From an uncultured Bacteroidota bacterium (GTDB lineage: Bacteria; Bacteroidota; Bacteroidia; Chitinophagales; Chitinophagaceae), in NCBI GenBank assembly GCA_903877645.1, contig CAIRES010000011.1:1-64000 (forward strand): a stretch of DNA of 64,000 bases. Reading direction: 5' to 3'. A program made the translations under genes and the position numbers. Below, piece after piece: positions 35,348-44,736 of the stretch (positions are counted from its first letter, which is position 1; each line of letters starts with the position of its first letter). The notes beneath the pieces were generated by a model, which was not told the origin of the DNA, did no database searches, and saw only the letters and a program-made list of their open reading frames with translations.

Positions 35348-37036
35348 TTATTGCCGTACCACTTTATATACATTCCGGTCATTGATGCGTACTATATATA
35401 CACCCACCGGCAGTTGCGCCAGCGATACCACCGCGCTGTTCGTTTGGTAAGCGCCCGAGAACACCTCCTGCCCTGCTTCGTTACAGATCACCACCTTATC
35501 CAGCGGCACAGTGGCGGCTATGGTTATATTGTCGGTGGTAGGGTTAGGGTATATGCTCATCTCTTCTCCCGGCATCGCTATGCTGCTCACGGCTGTCTGG
35601 CAATTAATGATGTGTACGATCTTCTGTACCGTGCCGGTACAGGTAGCCGTGATGGAATATTTTATCGTGTCCGTGCCTGCCGTCATACCCGTCACCACGC
35701 CTGCAGCCACACCTGCTTTTGCATTGCTGGCAGCCCATGCGCCACCCGTTACCGCATCGGCAAGGGTTATCGTGGTGCCTATACATACTGTATCATCCCC
35801 GGTAATAGTGCCGGCATCCGGCAAAGCGTTTATAGTCACCGTATAGGAGACTGTGGCCACGCTGCAACTGCTGGTTTTCGCGTACACTACGGTATCTGTA
35901 CCTGCTGCTACACCTGTCACTATGCCGCCGCTCACCGAGGCGCTGCTATTGGCCACGCTCCATGCACCACCCGCTGTGGTATCTGCCAGCGCTATGGTGC
36001 TGCCTGCACATACCGATGCAGGCCCGGTAAGCGCGCCAACCACAGGTGCCAGGCAAATATAAAACCTCGCCAAAAATCCATCTGATACGCCGCCATAAAC
36101 CGTTTGATAGGTACCTGCAGTGGCGATGCCTGTGGCGCTTTGCGTATTACCGGCCACATATACATTTTCAATGCCCACCCCCGCTATTCCGTATGCGTTA
36201 TCAGTTTGGCCACCACCATAATAAGTAGCGCCTTCTATGTTGCCTGCGGTACTGAATTTCGCCACAAAAACATCCGTACCACCGCCTATCGTATCCTGGT
36301 AAGCACCGGGCAATGCAACCCCTGTTCTGCTGCTGGTACCCCCTGTTATATACACGTTCCGGTTTCCGTCTGTTGCCACACCGTATGCGGTATCAGTACG
36401 CTCGCCACCGTAATAGGTAGCCCATTGCAGGCTGCCTGCATTACTGAATTTCGCTACAAAAGCATCGTTCGTGCCGCTCAGTGTATCCTTATACGCGCCT
36501 GCTGTAGCTATACCTGCTGTACTGGCTGTAATACCCGCTATAAAAACATCTGCCGAGTCTGCCTTTACAGCCGCATTGGCTGCGTCATCACCGGTGCCGC
36601 CATAATAAGTGGCCCATTGCAACAAGCCTGCATTATTGAATTTGGCCAAAAAAGCATCTTTACCTCCCCCGGATGTGGGCTGGTATGTACCCGGTGTGGC
36701 GATGCCGGTCGTGCTGCCGGTCACTCCTGTTATATACACATTCCCTGCTGCATCTGTAGCTACCCCATTACTATAGTCATTTCCGCTGCCGCCATAATAA
36801 GTGCTCCATTGTATAGCACCGCTCAGGCTGCTGAATTTTGTAACAAAAGCATCGGCACCTCCTATGCATACTCCCTGGTAAGCACCCGTAGTACCCATTC
36901 CGAAAGGGCTTATAGACCACCCGGTCACATACACATCTCCCAGGCCATCAGCAGCTACAGCCAGCCCCACATCTTCATTACTGCCGCCATAATTAGTAAC
37001 CCATTGCAACACACCAGCGCTGCTGAATTTGATCAA
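35348..37036 (-). CDS. SBBP-repeat surface protein, C-terminal part (frameshifted)
   Basis: 562 aa downstream part of a large exported protein. It consists of tandem SBBP repeats ('FVAKFSNAGSLQWATYYGG', 'GVATDAAGNVYITG', about 50 aa per repeat), then two Ig-like repeats ('GTITGDDTVCIGTTITLADAVTGG'), and a type A T9SS sorting domain at the end ('SIYPNPTTDNITIAATVP ... VYIVRINDRNVYKVVRQ'). The frame continues upstream from 37036 in register with the signal-peptide part of the gene once one base is removed from the seven-G run at 37052-37058. It is therefore the second half of one gene, not an independent protein. Confidence 0.85.
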   Translation of the reverse strand: MIKFSSAGVLQWVTNYGGSNEDVGLAVAADGLGDVYVTGWSISPFGMGTTGAYQGVCIGGADAFVTKFSSLSGAIQWSTYYGGSGNDYSNGVATDAAGNVYITGVTGSTTGIATPGTYQPTSGGGKDAFLAKFNNAGLLQWATYYGGTGDDAANAAVKADSADVFIAGITASTAGIATAGAYKDTLSGTNDAFVAKFSNAGSLQWATYYGGERTDTAYGVATDGNRNVYITGGTSSRTGVALPGAYQDTIGGGTDVFVAKFSTAGNIEGATYYGGGQTDNAYGIAGVGIENVYVAGNTQSATGIATAGTYQTVYGGVSDGFLARFYICLAPVVGALTGPASVCAGSTIALADTTAGGAWSVANSSASVSGGIVTGVAAGTDTVVYAKTSSCSVATVSYTVTINALPDAGTITGDDTVCIGTTITLADAVTGGAWAASNAKAGVAAGVVTGMTAGTDTIKYSITATCTGTVQKIVHIINCQTAVSSIAMPGEEMSIYPNPTTDNITIAATVPLDKVVICNEAGQEVFSGAYQTNSAVVSLAQLPVGVYIVRINDRNVYKVVRQ

Positions 37037-38117
37037 AAAAACATTCGCCGTCCCCCCCGGAGGTACTTGTAGAAGCCCCGGTCATATACACATTCCCGGC
37101 AGCATCGGTAGCCACCCCTTGCCCCTCATCATAATCTCCGCCTCCGTAGTAGGTCGCCCACATGATTGCCCCCGAGCTGTTGAATTTCGCCAGGAAAGCA
37201 TCCTCTCCACCACCTATAGTAGCCTGGTATGAGCCCGATGTGGCTATCCCCGTAAGGCTGGCGGTACCCCCCGATATATATACATTCCCTGCCGCATCCG
37301 AGGCAACACCGCTCGCTCCGTCATCATCAGCGCCTCCATAATAAGTAGCCCATATCAGCGAGGGGTCTATTACCAATGTCCCTGTATAGTTGGCTGCCGC
37401 ATAGGTCAGCACATCACCGGTCAGCCTGAAGCTGCTTTTTACTAATTGTCCAGTGCCATCATAAGACACAGGTGCCTGCTCTGTTATCATACCTTGCGGT
37501 GTTGTCGCCACCACGCTGCCATCTGCATTGAGTTGCAGCGCTGTGGCGCCTCTATATTTCAATTGTATGTCCGATACCCTCCCGCCTCTATTCACCACAA
37601 ATTCATGCTTCAGCAGCCCGTCATGCAGGTACAGTACCCAGTCTATGTGCGGGTATATGTCTTTGTATGTGATCTTGTTATAACTGTATGCCATAGCCCC
37701 CTGCTTGCCATTAGCAACGTAATTTTCATAATAATCCTGTTGTTCATCAGTCACTATCTGCGCATGTTTATTGGCGCCCACCAGTTCCACATCCATGCGG
37801 TACATATCCATCATTGCCGTATGCGCAAGCACTTCATGCCGGTGAATGCCCAACCTTGAAACGCTGGCCTCCCCGCCGGGGTTCAGCCTGCTGAATTGAT
37901 AATGTATAGCGCCATCACCTATAAATATATTCAGCCCATGGGCCGCTGCTACTTTGAATTGAATATCTTTCCGGGGTACATGGCCCTGGTCTGTTACCTG
38001 TCCTTTGTTTTCTATAAATGCGCAGGGCGGGTGCAATGCCGGGGCGTTAGTATCCTTTGCATGGCCTGCAAATGCACACAGGCATATTAGCGTAGTAAGT
38101 AAAATGGGTCTCATCAT
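36993..38117 (-). CDS. SBBP-repeat surface protein, N-terminal part (frameshifted)
   Basis: 374 aa upstream part. Signal peptide at 1-21, then a DUF7948-like N-terminal domain ('FIENKGQVTDQ', 'GDGAIHYQFSRLN', 'YNKITYKDIYPHIDWVLYLHDGLLKHEFVVNRGGRVSDIQLKYRG'), then the first SBBP repeats ('SLIWATYYGGADDDGASGVASDAAGNVYISGG'). After 'STSTSGG' the frame shifts and ends after about 20 unrelated residues. With one G fewer at 37052-37058 the reading becomes 'TSGGTANVFLIKF' and continues into 35348-37036, giving about 920 aa in total. Confidence 0.85.
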   Translation of the reverse strand: MMRPILLTTLICLCAFAGHAKDTNAPALHPPCAFIENKGQVTDQGHVPRKDIQFKVAAAHGLNIFIGDGAIHYQFSRLNPGGEASVSRLGIHRHEVLAHTAMMDMYRMDVELVGANKHAQIVTDEQQDYYENYVANGKQGAMAYSYNKITYKDIYPHIDWVLYLHDGLLKHEFVVNRGGRVSDIQLKYRGATALQLNADGSVVATTPQGMITEQAPVSYDGTGQLVKSSFRLTGDVLTYAAANYTGTLVIDPSLIWATYYGGADDDGASGVASDAAGNVYISGGTASLTGIATSGSYQATIGGGEDAFLAKFNSSGAIMWATYYGGGDYDEGQGVATDAAGNVYMTGASTSTSGGDGECFFDQIQQRWCVAMGY

Positions 38118-38443
38118 AAAGGGTGGGTGTTTATCGGTTCTGCTTTATCAGACAGTCCTTTAAAGGTAATAAGTTGGCAACAATTATGCCAAACATTTGA
38201 AGCACCCAAAAAACAACACACACATGTAGAGACGCAAGATTTTGCGTCTCCCCCCGCAGGACAGAATATTCACAAAAAACAACACACAGGAGAATATTAT
38301 TCCACCAAAAATCACACCTGCAAACAGGCAGATAAACAATCACTCTCCCCGATAAAAAAATCCCGCATAAAATTGCACACCTACGGAAAAACCCTATTCA
38401 CATACTAATTTACCTTATCTTTACAACACAACCATATTCCGAC
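38118..38443. other. Intergenic region with palindromic repeat
   Basis: 326 bases without a gene. It carries the GAGACGCAA...TTGCGTCTC palindrome and, at 38416-38423, a TATCTTTA -7-like box for the lipoprotein gene at 38444. Near 38163-38170 the minus strand has TACCTTTA, a possible box for the SBBP gene. Confidence 0.4.
38229..38250. repeat. Palindromic intergenic element GAGACGCAA/TTGCGTCTC
   Basis: GAGACGCAA (38229-38237) and TTGCGTCTC (38242-38250) are perfect inverted arms around a four-base loop, preceded by GTA. I recall this wording as a common dispersed repeat in Bacteroidota genomes. It is present once here. Confidence 0.6.
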
Positions 38444-39277
38444 ATGCGTAAATATACATTCGTACTATCCGTTTGCCTCGCCATAGCTGCCACCGCTATT
38501 ATATTCTCTGCATGCCGCAAAAAAGCAGCGGCTACTACCGAAGATACCGGTTATGCCGCCGATCACGCTACTGCCGAGCAAACCTTCACTGATGTGCAAA
38601 CTATATCAGACCAGGCATCTTCAACTACCGGCAGCCTCAATTTCCGCACCACCGCCACCACATCAGGCGGCTGCGCCACCGTTACTCATTCCAATGATTC
38701 CGTCATCATAGACTTCGGCCCTACCGACTGCCACTGCCATGACGGGCGCACCCGCCGCGGCAAGATCATCGCCACTTTCACCGGCGGCCATTATGCCGAT
38801 AGCGGTTCACAGCATACCATCACTTTCGATAATTTCTATCAAAACGATAATAAAATTACCGGCACCAAAACGATCACCAATATGGGGCGCAATGCCCTCG
38901 GCCAGCCTTATTTCAGCGTCATGGTAGTAGGCGCTATCACCCGCAATGGTGGCGGCACTATCAGCGTCAACTGGACCAGGACACGCACCTGGGTAGCGGG
39001 TTACAACACTTTATCAGACTGGAGCGATGATGTTTACCATGTATCCGGAACCGGCACCATCACCCGCGCCGATGGCAGTGATGTAAATGTGGCTATTGAC
39101 CCGGCAACACCTCTTGTGGTAGCACTCAATTGCCATTGGATAGAAGCCGGGTCGGTTGTATATACCATGCCCGGCAGCCGCATTCGCACACTCAATTATG
39201 GCGATACACCCGCCTGCGATGATAATGCACAGGTTGTATTGCCAAATGGCAAGTTATATAATATAACACTCCCTTAA
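38444..39277 (+). CDS. Lipoprotein, paralogue 1 of a tandem pair
   Basis: 277 aa with a lipoprotein signal ('AAATAIIFSAC', Cys24). The family is not recognised. The body is beta-rich: 'HTITFDNFYQNDNKITGTKTITNMGRN', 'WTRTRTWVAGYNTLSDWSDDVYHVSGTGTITRADG', ending 'RIRTLNYGDTPACDDNAQVVLPNGKLYNITLP'. The protein at 39428-40279 shares these blocks, so the two arose by duplication. 'DCHCHDG' and the terminal Cys are notable. An outer-membrane-anchored structural or binding role is possible. Confidence 0.7.
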   Translation: MRKYTFVLSVCLAIAATAIIFSACRKKAAATTEDTGYAADHATAEQTFTDVQTISDQASSTTGSLNFRTTATTSGGCATVTHSNDSVIIDFGPTDCHCHDGRTRRGKIIATFTGGHYADSGSQHTITFDNFYQNDNKITGTKTITNMGRNALGQPYFSVMVVGAITRNGGGTISVNWTRTRTWVAGYNTLSDWSDDVYHVSGTGTITRADGSDVNVAIDPATPLVVALNCHWIEAGSVVYTMPGSRIRTLNYGDTPACDDNAQVVLPNGKLYNITLP

Positions 39278-39427
39278 TGGATAGTTATTATAGTAAATAC
39301 GGGAAATATTGACCTCCTTCTATATTTTCTGCAATCATCTATATACAACATTAACCACTATTCGTATATTAGCAGCCTGATTCATTAATTCTGACACTCA
39401 AAATATTATATAAAAAAATACATACTT

Positions 39428-40279
39428 ATGCATTGCAACTCAATATTCAGAAAAGGCGCTTTCTTCATCATCGGTACAATGTTGTTTTTAGGAGCCTGTA
39501 AAAGCAATTCTTCTACTACATTAAGTAATGTTGATGATAACGGCGGCTACGCTTCTGATGCTTCAAGAATTGAGTGGGCAAGTAATGACGTTATTTCTAT
39601 TGCCGATATCGCCGGCCTGTATTACAACGGCAGCAATCTCCGCACTACACATACCACGCTGGGCACATCTGCTACTGTAGCTACAGATACTTTATCATCC
39701 CCGCACACGCTGATCATTCGTTTTGATTCTACAAAATGCCTGGACAACAGGTATCGTAGCGGTGCCATCATTATTTCTTACGACGGCGAATACACAGACT
39801 CAGGCAAAGTACACACCATTACTTTCGATCATTATTATGTCAATGGCAACCAGCTTGGTGGCACTTTGAAAACCATACGTATAGATACTACCGTTACCGG
39901 CGACTGGTATTATAAAGTAAGTGTCAACGAAACAATGAACATGAATCAAACTCCGCTGCAAAGCCAGATCATCACTTGGCAGGGTGGATTAGTTCGTAAA
40001 TGGGTGCAGGGCTTTGATACACACTCTGACAGGAGCGATGATGCGTTCTCGATTTCGGGTAGCGCTACCCTTACACGTGCCAATGGCCATGTGTTCAGCT
40101 TCGACATTTCTACTCCGTTACAGTTCGCTATGAGTTGTGATTTCGCTGAGTCTGGGGTGGCTAATGTTTCCGGCACAATATCACCCATCCGTATCCTCAA
40201 CTATGGTGCAGGCAATTGCGACCCTACGGCACAGGTGAGCATTGGCGCTACAGTTTATGGCGTTACAATGATCCAGTAA
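39428..40279 (+). CDS. Lipoprotein, paralogue 2 of a tandem pair
   Basis: 283 aa, lipoprotein signal ('MLFLGAC', Cys24). It aligns with the preceding gene product over its length: 'HTITFDHYYVNGNQLGGTLKTI', 'RKWVQGFDTHSDRSDDAFSISGSATLTRANG', 'RILNYGAGNCDPTAQVSIGATVYGVTMIQ'. Intergenic distance 150 bases with a TATATTAG box at 39365-39372, so it may have its own promoter. Function unknown. Confidence 0.7.
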   Translation: MHCNSIFRKGAFFIIGTMLFLGACKSNSSTTLSNVDDNGGYASDASRIEWASNDVISIADIAGLYYNGSNLRTTHTTLGTSATVATDTLSSPHTLIIRFDSTKCLDNRYRSGAIIISYDGEYTDSGKVHTITFDHYYVNGNQLGGTLKTIRIDTTVTGDWYYKVSVNETMNMNQTPLQSQIITWQGGLVRKWVQGFDTHSDRSDDAFSISGSATLTRANGHVFSFDISTPLQFAMSCDFAESGVANVSGTISPIRILNYGAGNCDPTAQVSIGATVYGVTMIQ

Positions 40280-40285
40280 TTTTGA

Positions 40286-41458
40286 TTACAAACATGCCTG
40301 TAATACCTCGCAGGCATTCCGTATCTCCTCTTTCGATATAGTTAGTGGGGGTGCTATGCGCACACAGTTTGCTGCAAAAAGGAACCAGTCTGAGAACAGG
40401 CCTTTACTAATGCATTTTTGCAATGTCGCGGTTACGTGCTCAGTGCTGTCCAGTTCCACTGCCATCAGCAACCCCTTGCTGCGCACAGCTTTGATAGCAG
40501 GGTGTACCAGTAAAGAATGAAATAACTGCTCCTTTTCATTGACTTCATTCATGATACCCTCATCCAGCAATACATGCATCGCAGCCATCCCTGCGGCGCA
40601 GCACAAAGGGTGCCCTCCGAAGGTGGTGATGTGTCCCAGCACAGGGTTATTGGTCAACGTTTGCATGATGGCATGAGAAGATATGAATGCACCCATTGGC
40701 ATACCACCGCCCAGCGCCTTACCCAGCAATACCACATCGGGTATTACGCCATAATACTCAAAGCCCCACAGCTTGCCGGTGCGGCCAAAGCCACATTGTA
40801 TCTCATCAAACACCAGCATGGCCCCGGTCTCATTACAGCGCTGCCTCAGTTGTTGCAACCATGCAGGATCAGGTGCTATTACACCTGCCTCGCCTTGTAT
40901 GGTTTCTATCAGCACACAGGCCGTATGTTCATTGATCGCATTGATGAATTCCTGCGAGTTGTAGTTATGATGCCATACGCCGGGCATCAGTGGTCTGAAG
41001 GCATTGCGCCAGTATTCATCACCCATTACGCTTAGCGCACCGAGTGTATTGCCGTGATAGCCGTTGTTGCAGGCCACTATGTCCGTGCGGCCTGTTGCCC
41101 TGCGACAAAGCTTTATGGCGCCTTCGGTCGCTTCAGCGCCGGAGTTAGTGAAGTATACACAGCTCAGGTTTTCAGGCAGGTGCTTGGCCAGCAGTTCCGC
41201 ATATTTTACCTGCGGGCTCTGTACCACTTCTCCGTATACCATCACATGCAGGTAAGCATCAGCCTGCGTTTTGATGGCATTGATCACAGCCGGATGCTGG
41301 TGCCCTATGTTGCATACACTGATGCCGCCGATGAGGTCCAGGTATTTATTGCCGTCGACATCATACATGTAACTGCCTGATGCCGATACGATCTCTAATC
41401 CAAGTGGTGCTGGCGATGTCTGGGCTACATGCTGCTGAAAAAGCTGGCGGTTGTTCAT
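40286..41458 (-). CDS. Class III aminotransferase (acetylornithine/4-aminobutyrate-like)
   Basis: 390 aa PLP enzyme of fold type I. 'FTNSGAEATEGAIKLCRRATGR' (about 103-124), 'LVFDEIQCGFGRTG' with Asp218, and the PLP lysine 'VVLLGKALGGGMPMGA' with Lys247. It resembles the ArgD-like branch of the family, but the operon's true argD is at 29970-31106, so this one probably has a different substrate, for example another acyl-diamine or omega-amino acid. Its ATG directly abuts the stop of the CCA-adding enzyme gene (41459-41461). Confidence 0.85.
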   Translation of the reverse strand: MNNRQLFQQHVAQTSPAPLGLEIVSASGSYMYDVDGNKYLDLIGGISVCNIGHQHPAVINAIKTQADAYLHVMVYGEVVQSPQVKYAELLAKHLPENLSCVYFTNSGAEATEGAIKLCRRATGRTDIVACNNGYHGNTLGALSVMGDEYWRNAFRPLMPGVWHHNYNSQEFINAINEHTACVLIETIQGEAGVIAPDPAWLQQLRQRCNETGAMLVFDEIQCGFGRTGKLWGFEYYGVIPDVVLLGKALGGGMPMGAFISSHAIMQTLTNNPVLGHITTFGGHPLCCAAGMAAMHVLLDEGIMNEVNEKEQLFHSLLVHPAIKAVRSKGLLMAVELDSTEHVTATLQKCISKGLFSDWFLFAANCVRIAPPLTISKEEIRNACEVLQACL

Positions 41459-42883
41459 CTATAGTTTGGCTATTGGAGTGAGGTTAAGTTCTTTGGCTTT
41501 CTCTACCAGCAGCGCATAGGCCGCATCGTAGTTGTTTTGTATTATGCCGTCCAGTATGGCCTCGCGCACTGCGGTCTTCAGCACACCCACCTCCCGCGAA
41601 GGAGTAAGATTGAACAACTGCATGATCTCGTCGCCACTAATGGGTGGCTGCCAGTTGCGGATCTTGTCGCTCTCCTCCACGGCCTTTAGTCGTTCTTTAA
41701 CTATCTCAAAGTTCTCGAGGTATCGCTTCACCTTCACTTTATTCTTCGAGGTGATGTCGCTCTCGCACAGTATCATCAGGTCTTCCAGCTCATCGCCGGC
41801 ATCAAAGAGCAGCCTGCGCATTGCCGAGTCGGTGATATCTTCCTTGGTAAGGCTTATGGGGCGCAGGTGGAGCAGCACCAATTTGGCCACATACTTCATG
41901 TGCTCATTCTGCGGCAGCTTCAGTTGCTTGAATATCTTAGGCACCATACGCTCCCCCACTACCTCATGCCCATGAAACGTCCACCCATGGCCATCTTCAT
42001 ATCGTTTGGTAGCAGGTTTGGCTATATCGTGAAGTAGGGCCGCCCAGCGCAGCCACAGGTCATTGCTCTTGGCAGCGGTATTATCTATTACCTGCAGTGT
42101 GTGGTAAAAATTATCCTTATGCCCCTTACCCTCTATGATCTCTACACCCGACAGATCTGTGAATTGCGGAAAGAACTCCTTCAGCAGGCCGCACCTGAAG
42201 AGCAGGTCCAGCCCTACAGAGGGCTTTGCGGCAGCCATTATCTTATTCAGCTCATCGGTTATCCGCTCCTGCGATACTATTTTTATACGTCCCTTATTTC
42301 TCTTGATGGCTTCAAATACGTCTTCAGTTATTTCAAACCCCAACTGAGTGGCAAATCGCACCGCCCGCATCATACGCAGTGGGTCGTCAGAGAAGGTAAC
42401 ATCCGGCCCCAGGGGCGTGCGGATAATTTTTGCCTCCAGGTCTTTTGTACCATCAAAGGGATCTATTAATTTTCCATAGTCCTCTTTGTTGAGGCTTATG
42501 GCCAGTGCATTGATGGTAAAATCCCGGCGCAATTGGTCGTCTTCTATAGTACCCGGCTCTACCTGCGGCTTGCGGGAATCTGAGGTATACGACTCTTTGC
42601 GAGCCCCTACAAATTCCACATCCAGCCCATTCAGCCGAAATTGTGCTGTCCCGAAGTTCTTAAAGAAATTTACCTGTGGTGGCTGCACAAAGGTCTTTGC
42701 CACATTATGGGCCAGTGCTATTCCGTCGCCTGTGCATACAATATCTACATCCTTGGTTGGCCTGCCCAGTAGCTTATCGCGCACAAAGCCCCCGATCAGG
42801 TAGCACTGCACATCCATCTTCTGTGCCGCATCCCCTATCCGTTCAAATAATTTCAGCTCTTCCTTTGAGCAGGCAATATCCAT
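41459..42883 (-). CDS. CCA-adding enzyme / poly(A) polymerase family with HD domain
   Basis: 474 aa nucleotidyltransferase. The N-terminal 'LIGGFVRDKLLGRPTKDVDIVCTGDG' (about residues 29-54) contains the GG and DxD metal motif, and 'RRDFTINALAIS' and 'DPLRMMRAVRFATQ' complete the head and neck. A metal-dependent HD domain follows ('WAALLHDIAKPATKR', 'HGHEVVGERM'), as in class II bacterial tRNA nucleotidyltransferases with phosphohydrolase activity. Role: completing or repairing the tRNA 3' CCA end. Confidence 0.88.
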   Translation of the reverse strand: MDIACSKEELKLFERIGDAAQKMDVQCYLIGGFVRDKLLGRPTKDVDIVCTGDGIALAHNVAKTFVQPPQVNFFKNFGTAQFRLNGLDVEFVGARKESYTSDSRKPQVEPGTIEDDQLRRDFTINALAISLNKEDYGKLIDPFDGTKDLEAKIIRTPLGPDVTFSDDPLRMMRAVRFATQLGFEITEDVFEAIKRNKGRIKIVSQERITDELNKIMAAAKPSVGLDLLFRCGLLKEFFPQFTDLSGVEIIEGKGHKDNFYHTLQVIDNTAAKSNDLWLRWAALLHDIAKPATKRYEDGHGWTFHGHEVVGERMVPKIFKQLKLPQNEHMKYVAKLVLLHLRPISLTKEDITDSAMRRLLFDAGDELEDLMILCESDITSKNKVKVKRYLENFEIVKERLKAVEESDKIRNWQPPISGDEIMQLFNLTPSREVGVLKTAVREAILDGIIQNNYDAAYALLVEKAKELNLTPIAKL

Positions 42884-42938
42884 ATTGCTGCAAAGCTAAG
42901 ATATTGGTTGATTTGTTGGAGGGCGTATTTACTATTTG

Positions 42939-43511
42939 TTAGCCCCTTAGCACCTGCATCTCTCCATCGTCATTTATCTTCACTAACCTGGACGGAGACG
43001 TTATAGTGTTATCATGCTGGCGGTGCTTTACTACATAGTCTACACCACTGACTACAACACTATCGATCATACTGTATATAGCCGGTGTAGGCGCTCCGCT
43101 TATATTAGCCGAAGTGGATACTATAGGGCGGCGCAGTCTTTTGATGAGGGCTTTGCAAAACGGGTCTGAGGTTACCCTTATGGCTATGCTACCGTCCGCG
43201 TTCACAACATTATCTGCGAATCCAAGTGCATGCTCATAGATGACCGTGGTCGGCCGCTCAAAGCCTTCTACAATGGCTATAATATCGGGTGGTGGGGCGG
43301 CTACATATTGTAGTATGTCACGAGCATCTGCCAGCAACACGATCATACTCTTTTCCTTAGGCCGTTGCTTTATGGCAAAAATTTTATCCACGCCGACTTC
43401 ATTGAGCGCATCGCATCCCAGGCCCCATACGGTGTCTGTGGGATATAGAATCACCCCTCCCTCCTGCATCACCCGTATGCAGTTCTTTATATCGGCTTCG
43501 ATATCCACCAT
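42939..43511 (-). CDS. L-threonylcarbamoyladenylate synthase (Sua5/YrdC/YciO family)
   Basis: 190 aa single-domain YrdC fold. 'GGVILYPTDTVWGLGCDA' and 'KIFAIKQRPKEKSMIVLLAD' are the nucleotide-binding signatures, 'SIAIRVTSDPFCKALIKRLRRPIVSTSANISG' follows. It makes the threonylcarbamoyl-AMP used for tRNA t6A. An upstream in-frame ATG at 43565 adds 18 residues not seen in the family and overlaps the neighbouring gene more deeply, so the ATG at 43511 was chosen, which still overlaps the glycosyltransferase end by 25 bases. It lacks the C-terminal Sua5 domain. Confidence 0.85.
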   Translation of the reverse strand: MVDIEADIKNCIRVMQEGGVILYPTDTVWGLGCDALNEVGVDKIFAIKQRPKEKSMIVLLADARDILQYVAAPPPDIIAIVEGFERPTTVIYEHALGFADNVVNADGSIAIRVTSDPFCKALIKRLRRPIVSTSANISGAPTPAIYSMIDSVVVSGVDYVVKHRQHDNTITSPSRLVKINDDGEMQVLRG

Positions 43512-44497
43512 AATAGTTGTTCGTTGGTTATTTCCTTGGCACAGCGAAAGTGTCCTTCGGGGCATACCTTATGGCCGTGCAAGCCACAGGGCCTGCAATA
43601 CAGCCGCTCCTGTATTTCTACTACCCGTCCATTCTGCCGCAGTGGCCCGAAACCAAACGCCGGGACCGTAGAACAGAACACAGCCGTAACGGGGGCGTTC
43701 ATTGCAGAAGCAAAATGCAGCGGCGCTGAATCGTTGGCATAATTCATTACCGCTCCCTGCATTAATGCTGCCGACTGCAGAAAATCAAGTTTGCCACAAA
43801 GATTGTGTACATGCCAATGCGACTTTTTATCAATGATTCGTTCAGCCAGCGCACTGTCTGATGGCGCACCCAGTATATAAACAGGGTATTGGCCGGGCAG
43901 CATATTGATCAGTTCCACCCACTTCTCCGGGGGAAACTGCTTAGTATGCCATACCGACGAAGGCGCTATGCATATATACTCCTCCCCCTGGTATTGATGT
44001 ATTTTTCCATAGTCACCTTTTGCGGGGTATAACTTTGGCATTTCTGCTACGCCGTCCGTTATACCTGCAATAAGCATCTGGTTGCGATCTGTCTCATGCA
44101 CCGGCTTATCGCTATATGGCGCGGAGATAATGTGGGCCACCTTATGTGTATAACAGAATGAGAAGGGGTTCTTATCATACCCCGCCTTATATTTTGCACC
44201 AGACAGGAAAGTGATCAGCCCTGATGTGGCAAAACGATGCAGGTTTATAACATGCGTATACCGCGAACTACGTACCCTGAGTGCCATCTTTAGCAGATTC
44301 CTGTTCTTATTGGTTTTCTTATCCCACACCAGTAAATTGGTGATCAACGGATGGTTTCGCAGCAGGCCTTCATTTCCTTTGCGCAGCAGAAAGTCTATCT
44401 GCGCACCGGGATAACGTTGATGCAGCTTTTCCACGACAGCGGTAGCCAGTACCACATCGCCCGTAAAAGCCGTCTGTATGACCAATACCTTTAGCAT
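43487..44497 (-). CDS. Glycosyltransferase family 9 (heptosyltransferase-like)
   Basis: 336 aa GT-B glycosyltransferase. 'MLKVLVIQTAFTGDVVLATAVVEKL' (as in heptosyltransferases 'xILiixxxxiGDvVlxtPxl') is the start, and 'CIAPSSVWHTKQFPPEKWVELI' and 'ANDSAPLHFASAMNAPVTAVFCSTVPAFGFGP' are the C-terminal sugar-nucleotide motifs. The product is likely part of the LPS core or another surface glycan. The ATG at 44497 was chosen over an upstream in-frame one at 44554. Confidence 0.87.
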   Translation of the reverse strand: MLKVLVIQTAFTGDVVLATAVVEKLHQRYPGAQIDFLLRKGNEGLLRNHPLITNLLVWDKKTNKNRNLLKMALRVRSSRYTHVINLHRFATSGLITFLSGAKYKAGYDKNPFSFCYTHKVAHIISAPYSDKPVHETDRNQMLIAGITDGVAEMPKLYPAKGDYGKIHQYQGEEYICIAPSSVWHTKQFPPEKWVELINMLPGQYPVYILGAPSDSALAERIIDKKSHWHVHNLCGKLDFLQSAALMQGAVMNYANDSAPLHFASAMNAPVTAVFCSTVPAFGFGPLRQNGRVVEIQERLYCRPCGLHGHKVCPEGHFRCAKEITNEQLLWWISKPI

Positions 44498-44691
44498 CAC
44501 AACAATAATACGGCATGAATGAAGATTTTCAGAAAATTTCTTTGATCCGGACAATCATATATAATTATTAAAATTAGTGGGGGTATATGTCCGCTCGCTT
44601 GTCTTTGATTGTGTAGGTTATGTGCGTATCATTATTGTATCATTTGGATTGTTTTTAACAATTAAAAGCATGTTTTTAGATTTTTTGGTAC

Positions 44692-44699
44692 TAAATTTG
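44692..44699 (+). promoter_or_regulatory. Bacteroidota -7 promoter box for the DUF1573 cluster
   Basis: TAAATTTG is an exact TAnnTTTG match 37 bases before the ATG at 44737. TGTTTTTAG (44671-44679) is a rough -33 candidate about 20 bases upstream. Confidence 0.5.
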
Positions 44700-44736
44700 T
44701 TTCTACATAGCTTAATCAGGCAAAATTGAAATTAAA

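Noticed and set aside
35048-36085. 345-codon plus-strand ORF across the TMEM175 and SBBP genes
   Set aside because: It is antisense to two well-supported genes; its length comes from the repeat-rich composition of the SBBP gene.
36104-37072. 322-codon plus-strand ORF
   Set aside because: Antisense to the SBBP repeats; long only because the repeats lack stop codons in that frame. No domain or signal.
38229-38250. CRISPR-type repeat
   Set aside because: It is a single palindrome with no repeat-spacer array; no cas genes are present in the window.
38118-38443. 93-codon plus-strand ORF in this gap
   Set aside because: Low-complexity and crosses the palindromic repeat; no signal or family.
40286-41458. 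Second argD as part of an arginine operon
   Set aside because: It lies 9 kb away from the operon next to tRNA and LPS-type genes, so a different substrate is more likely than redundancy.
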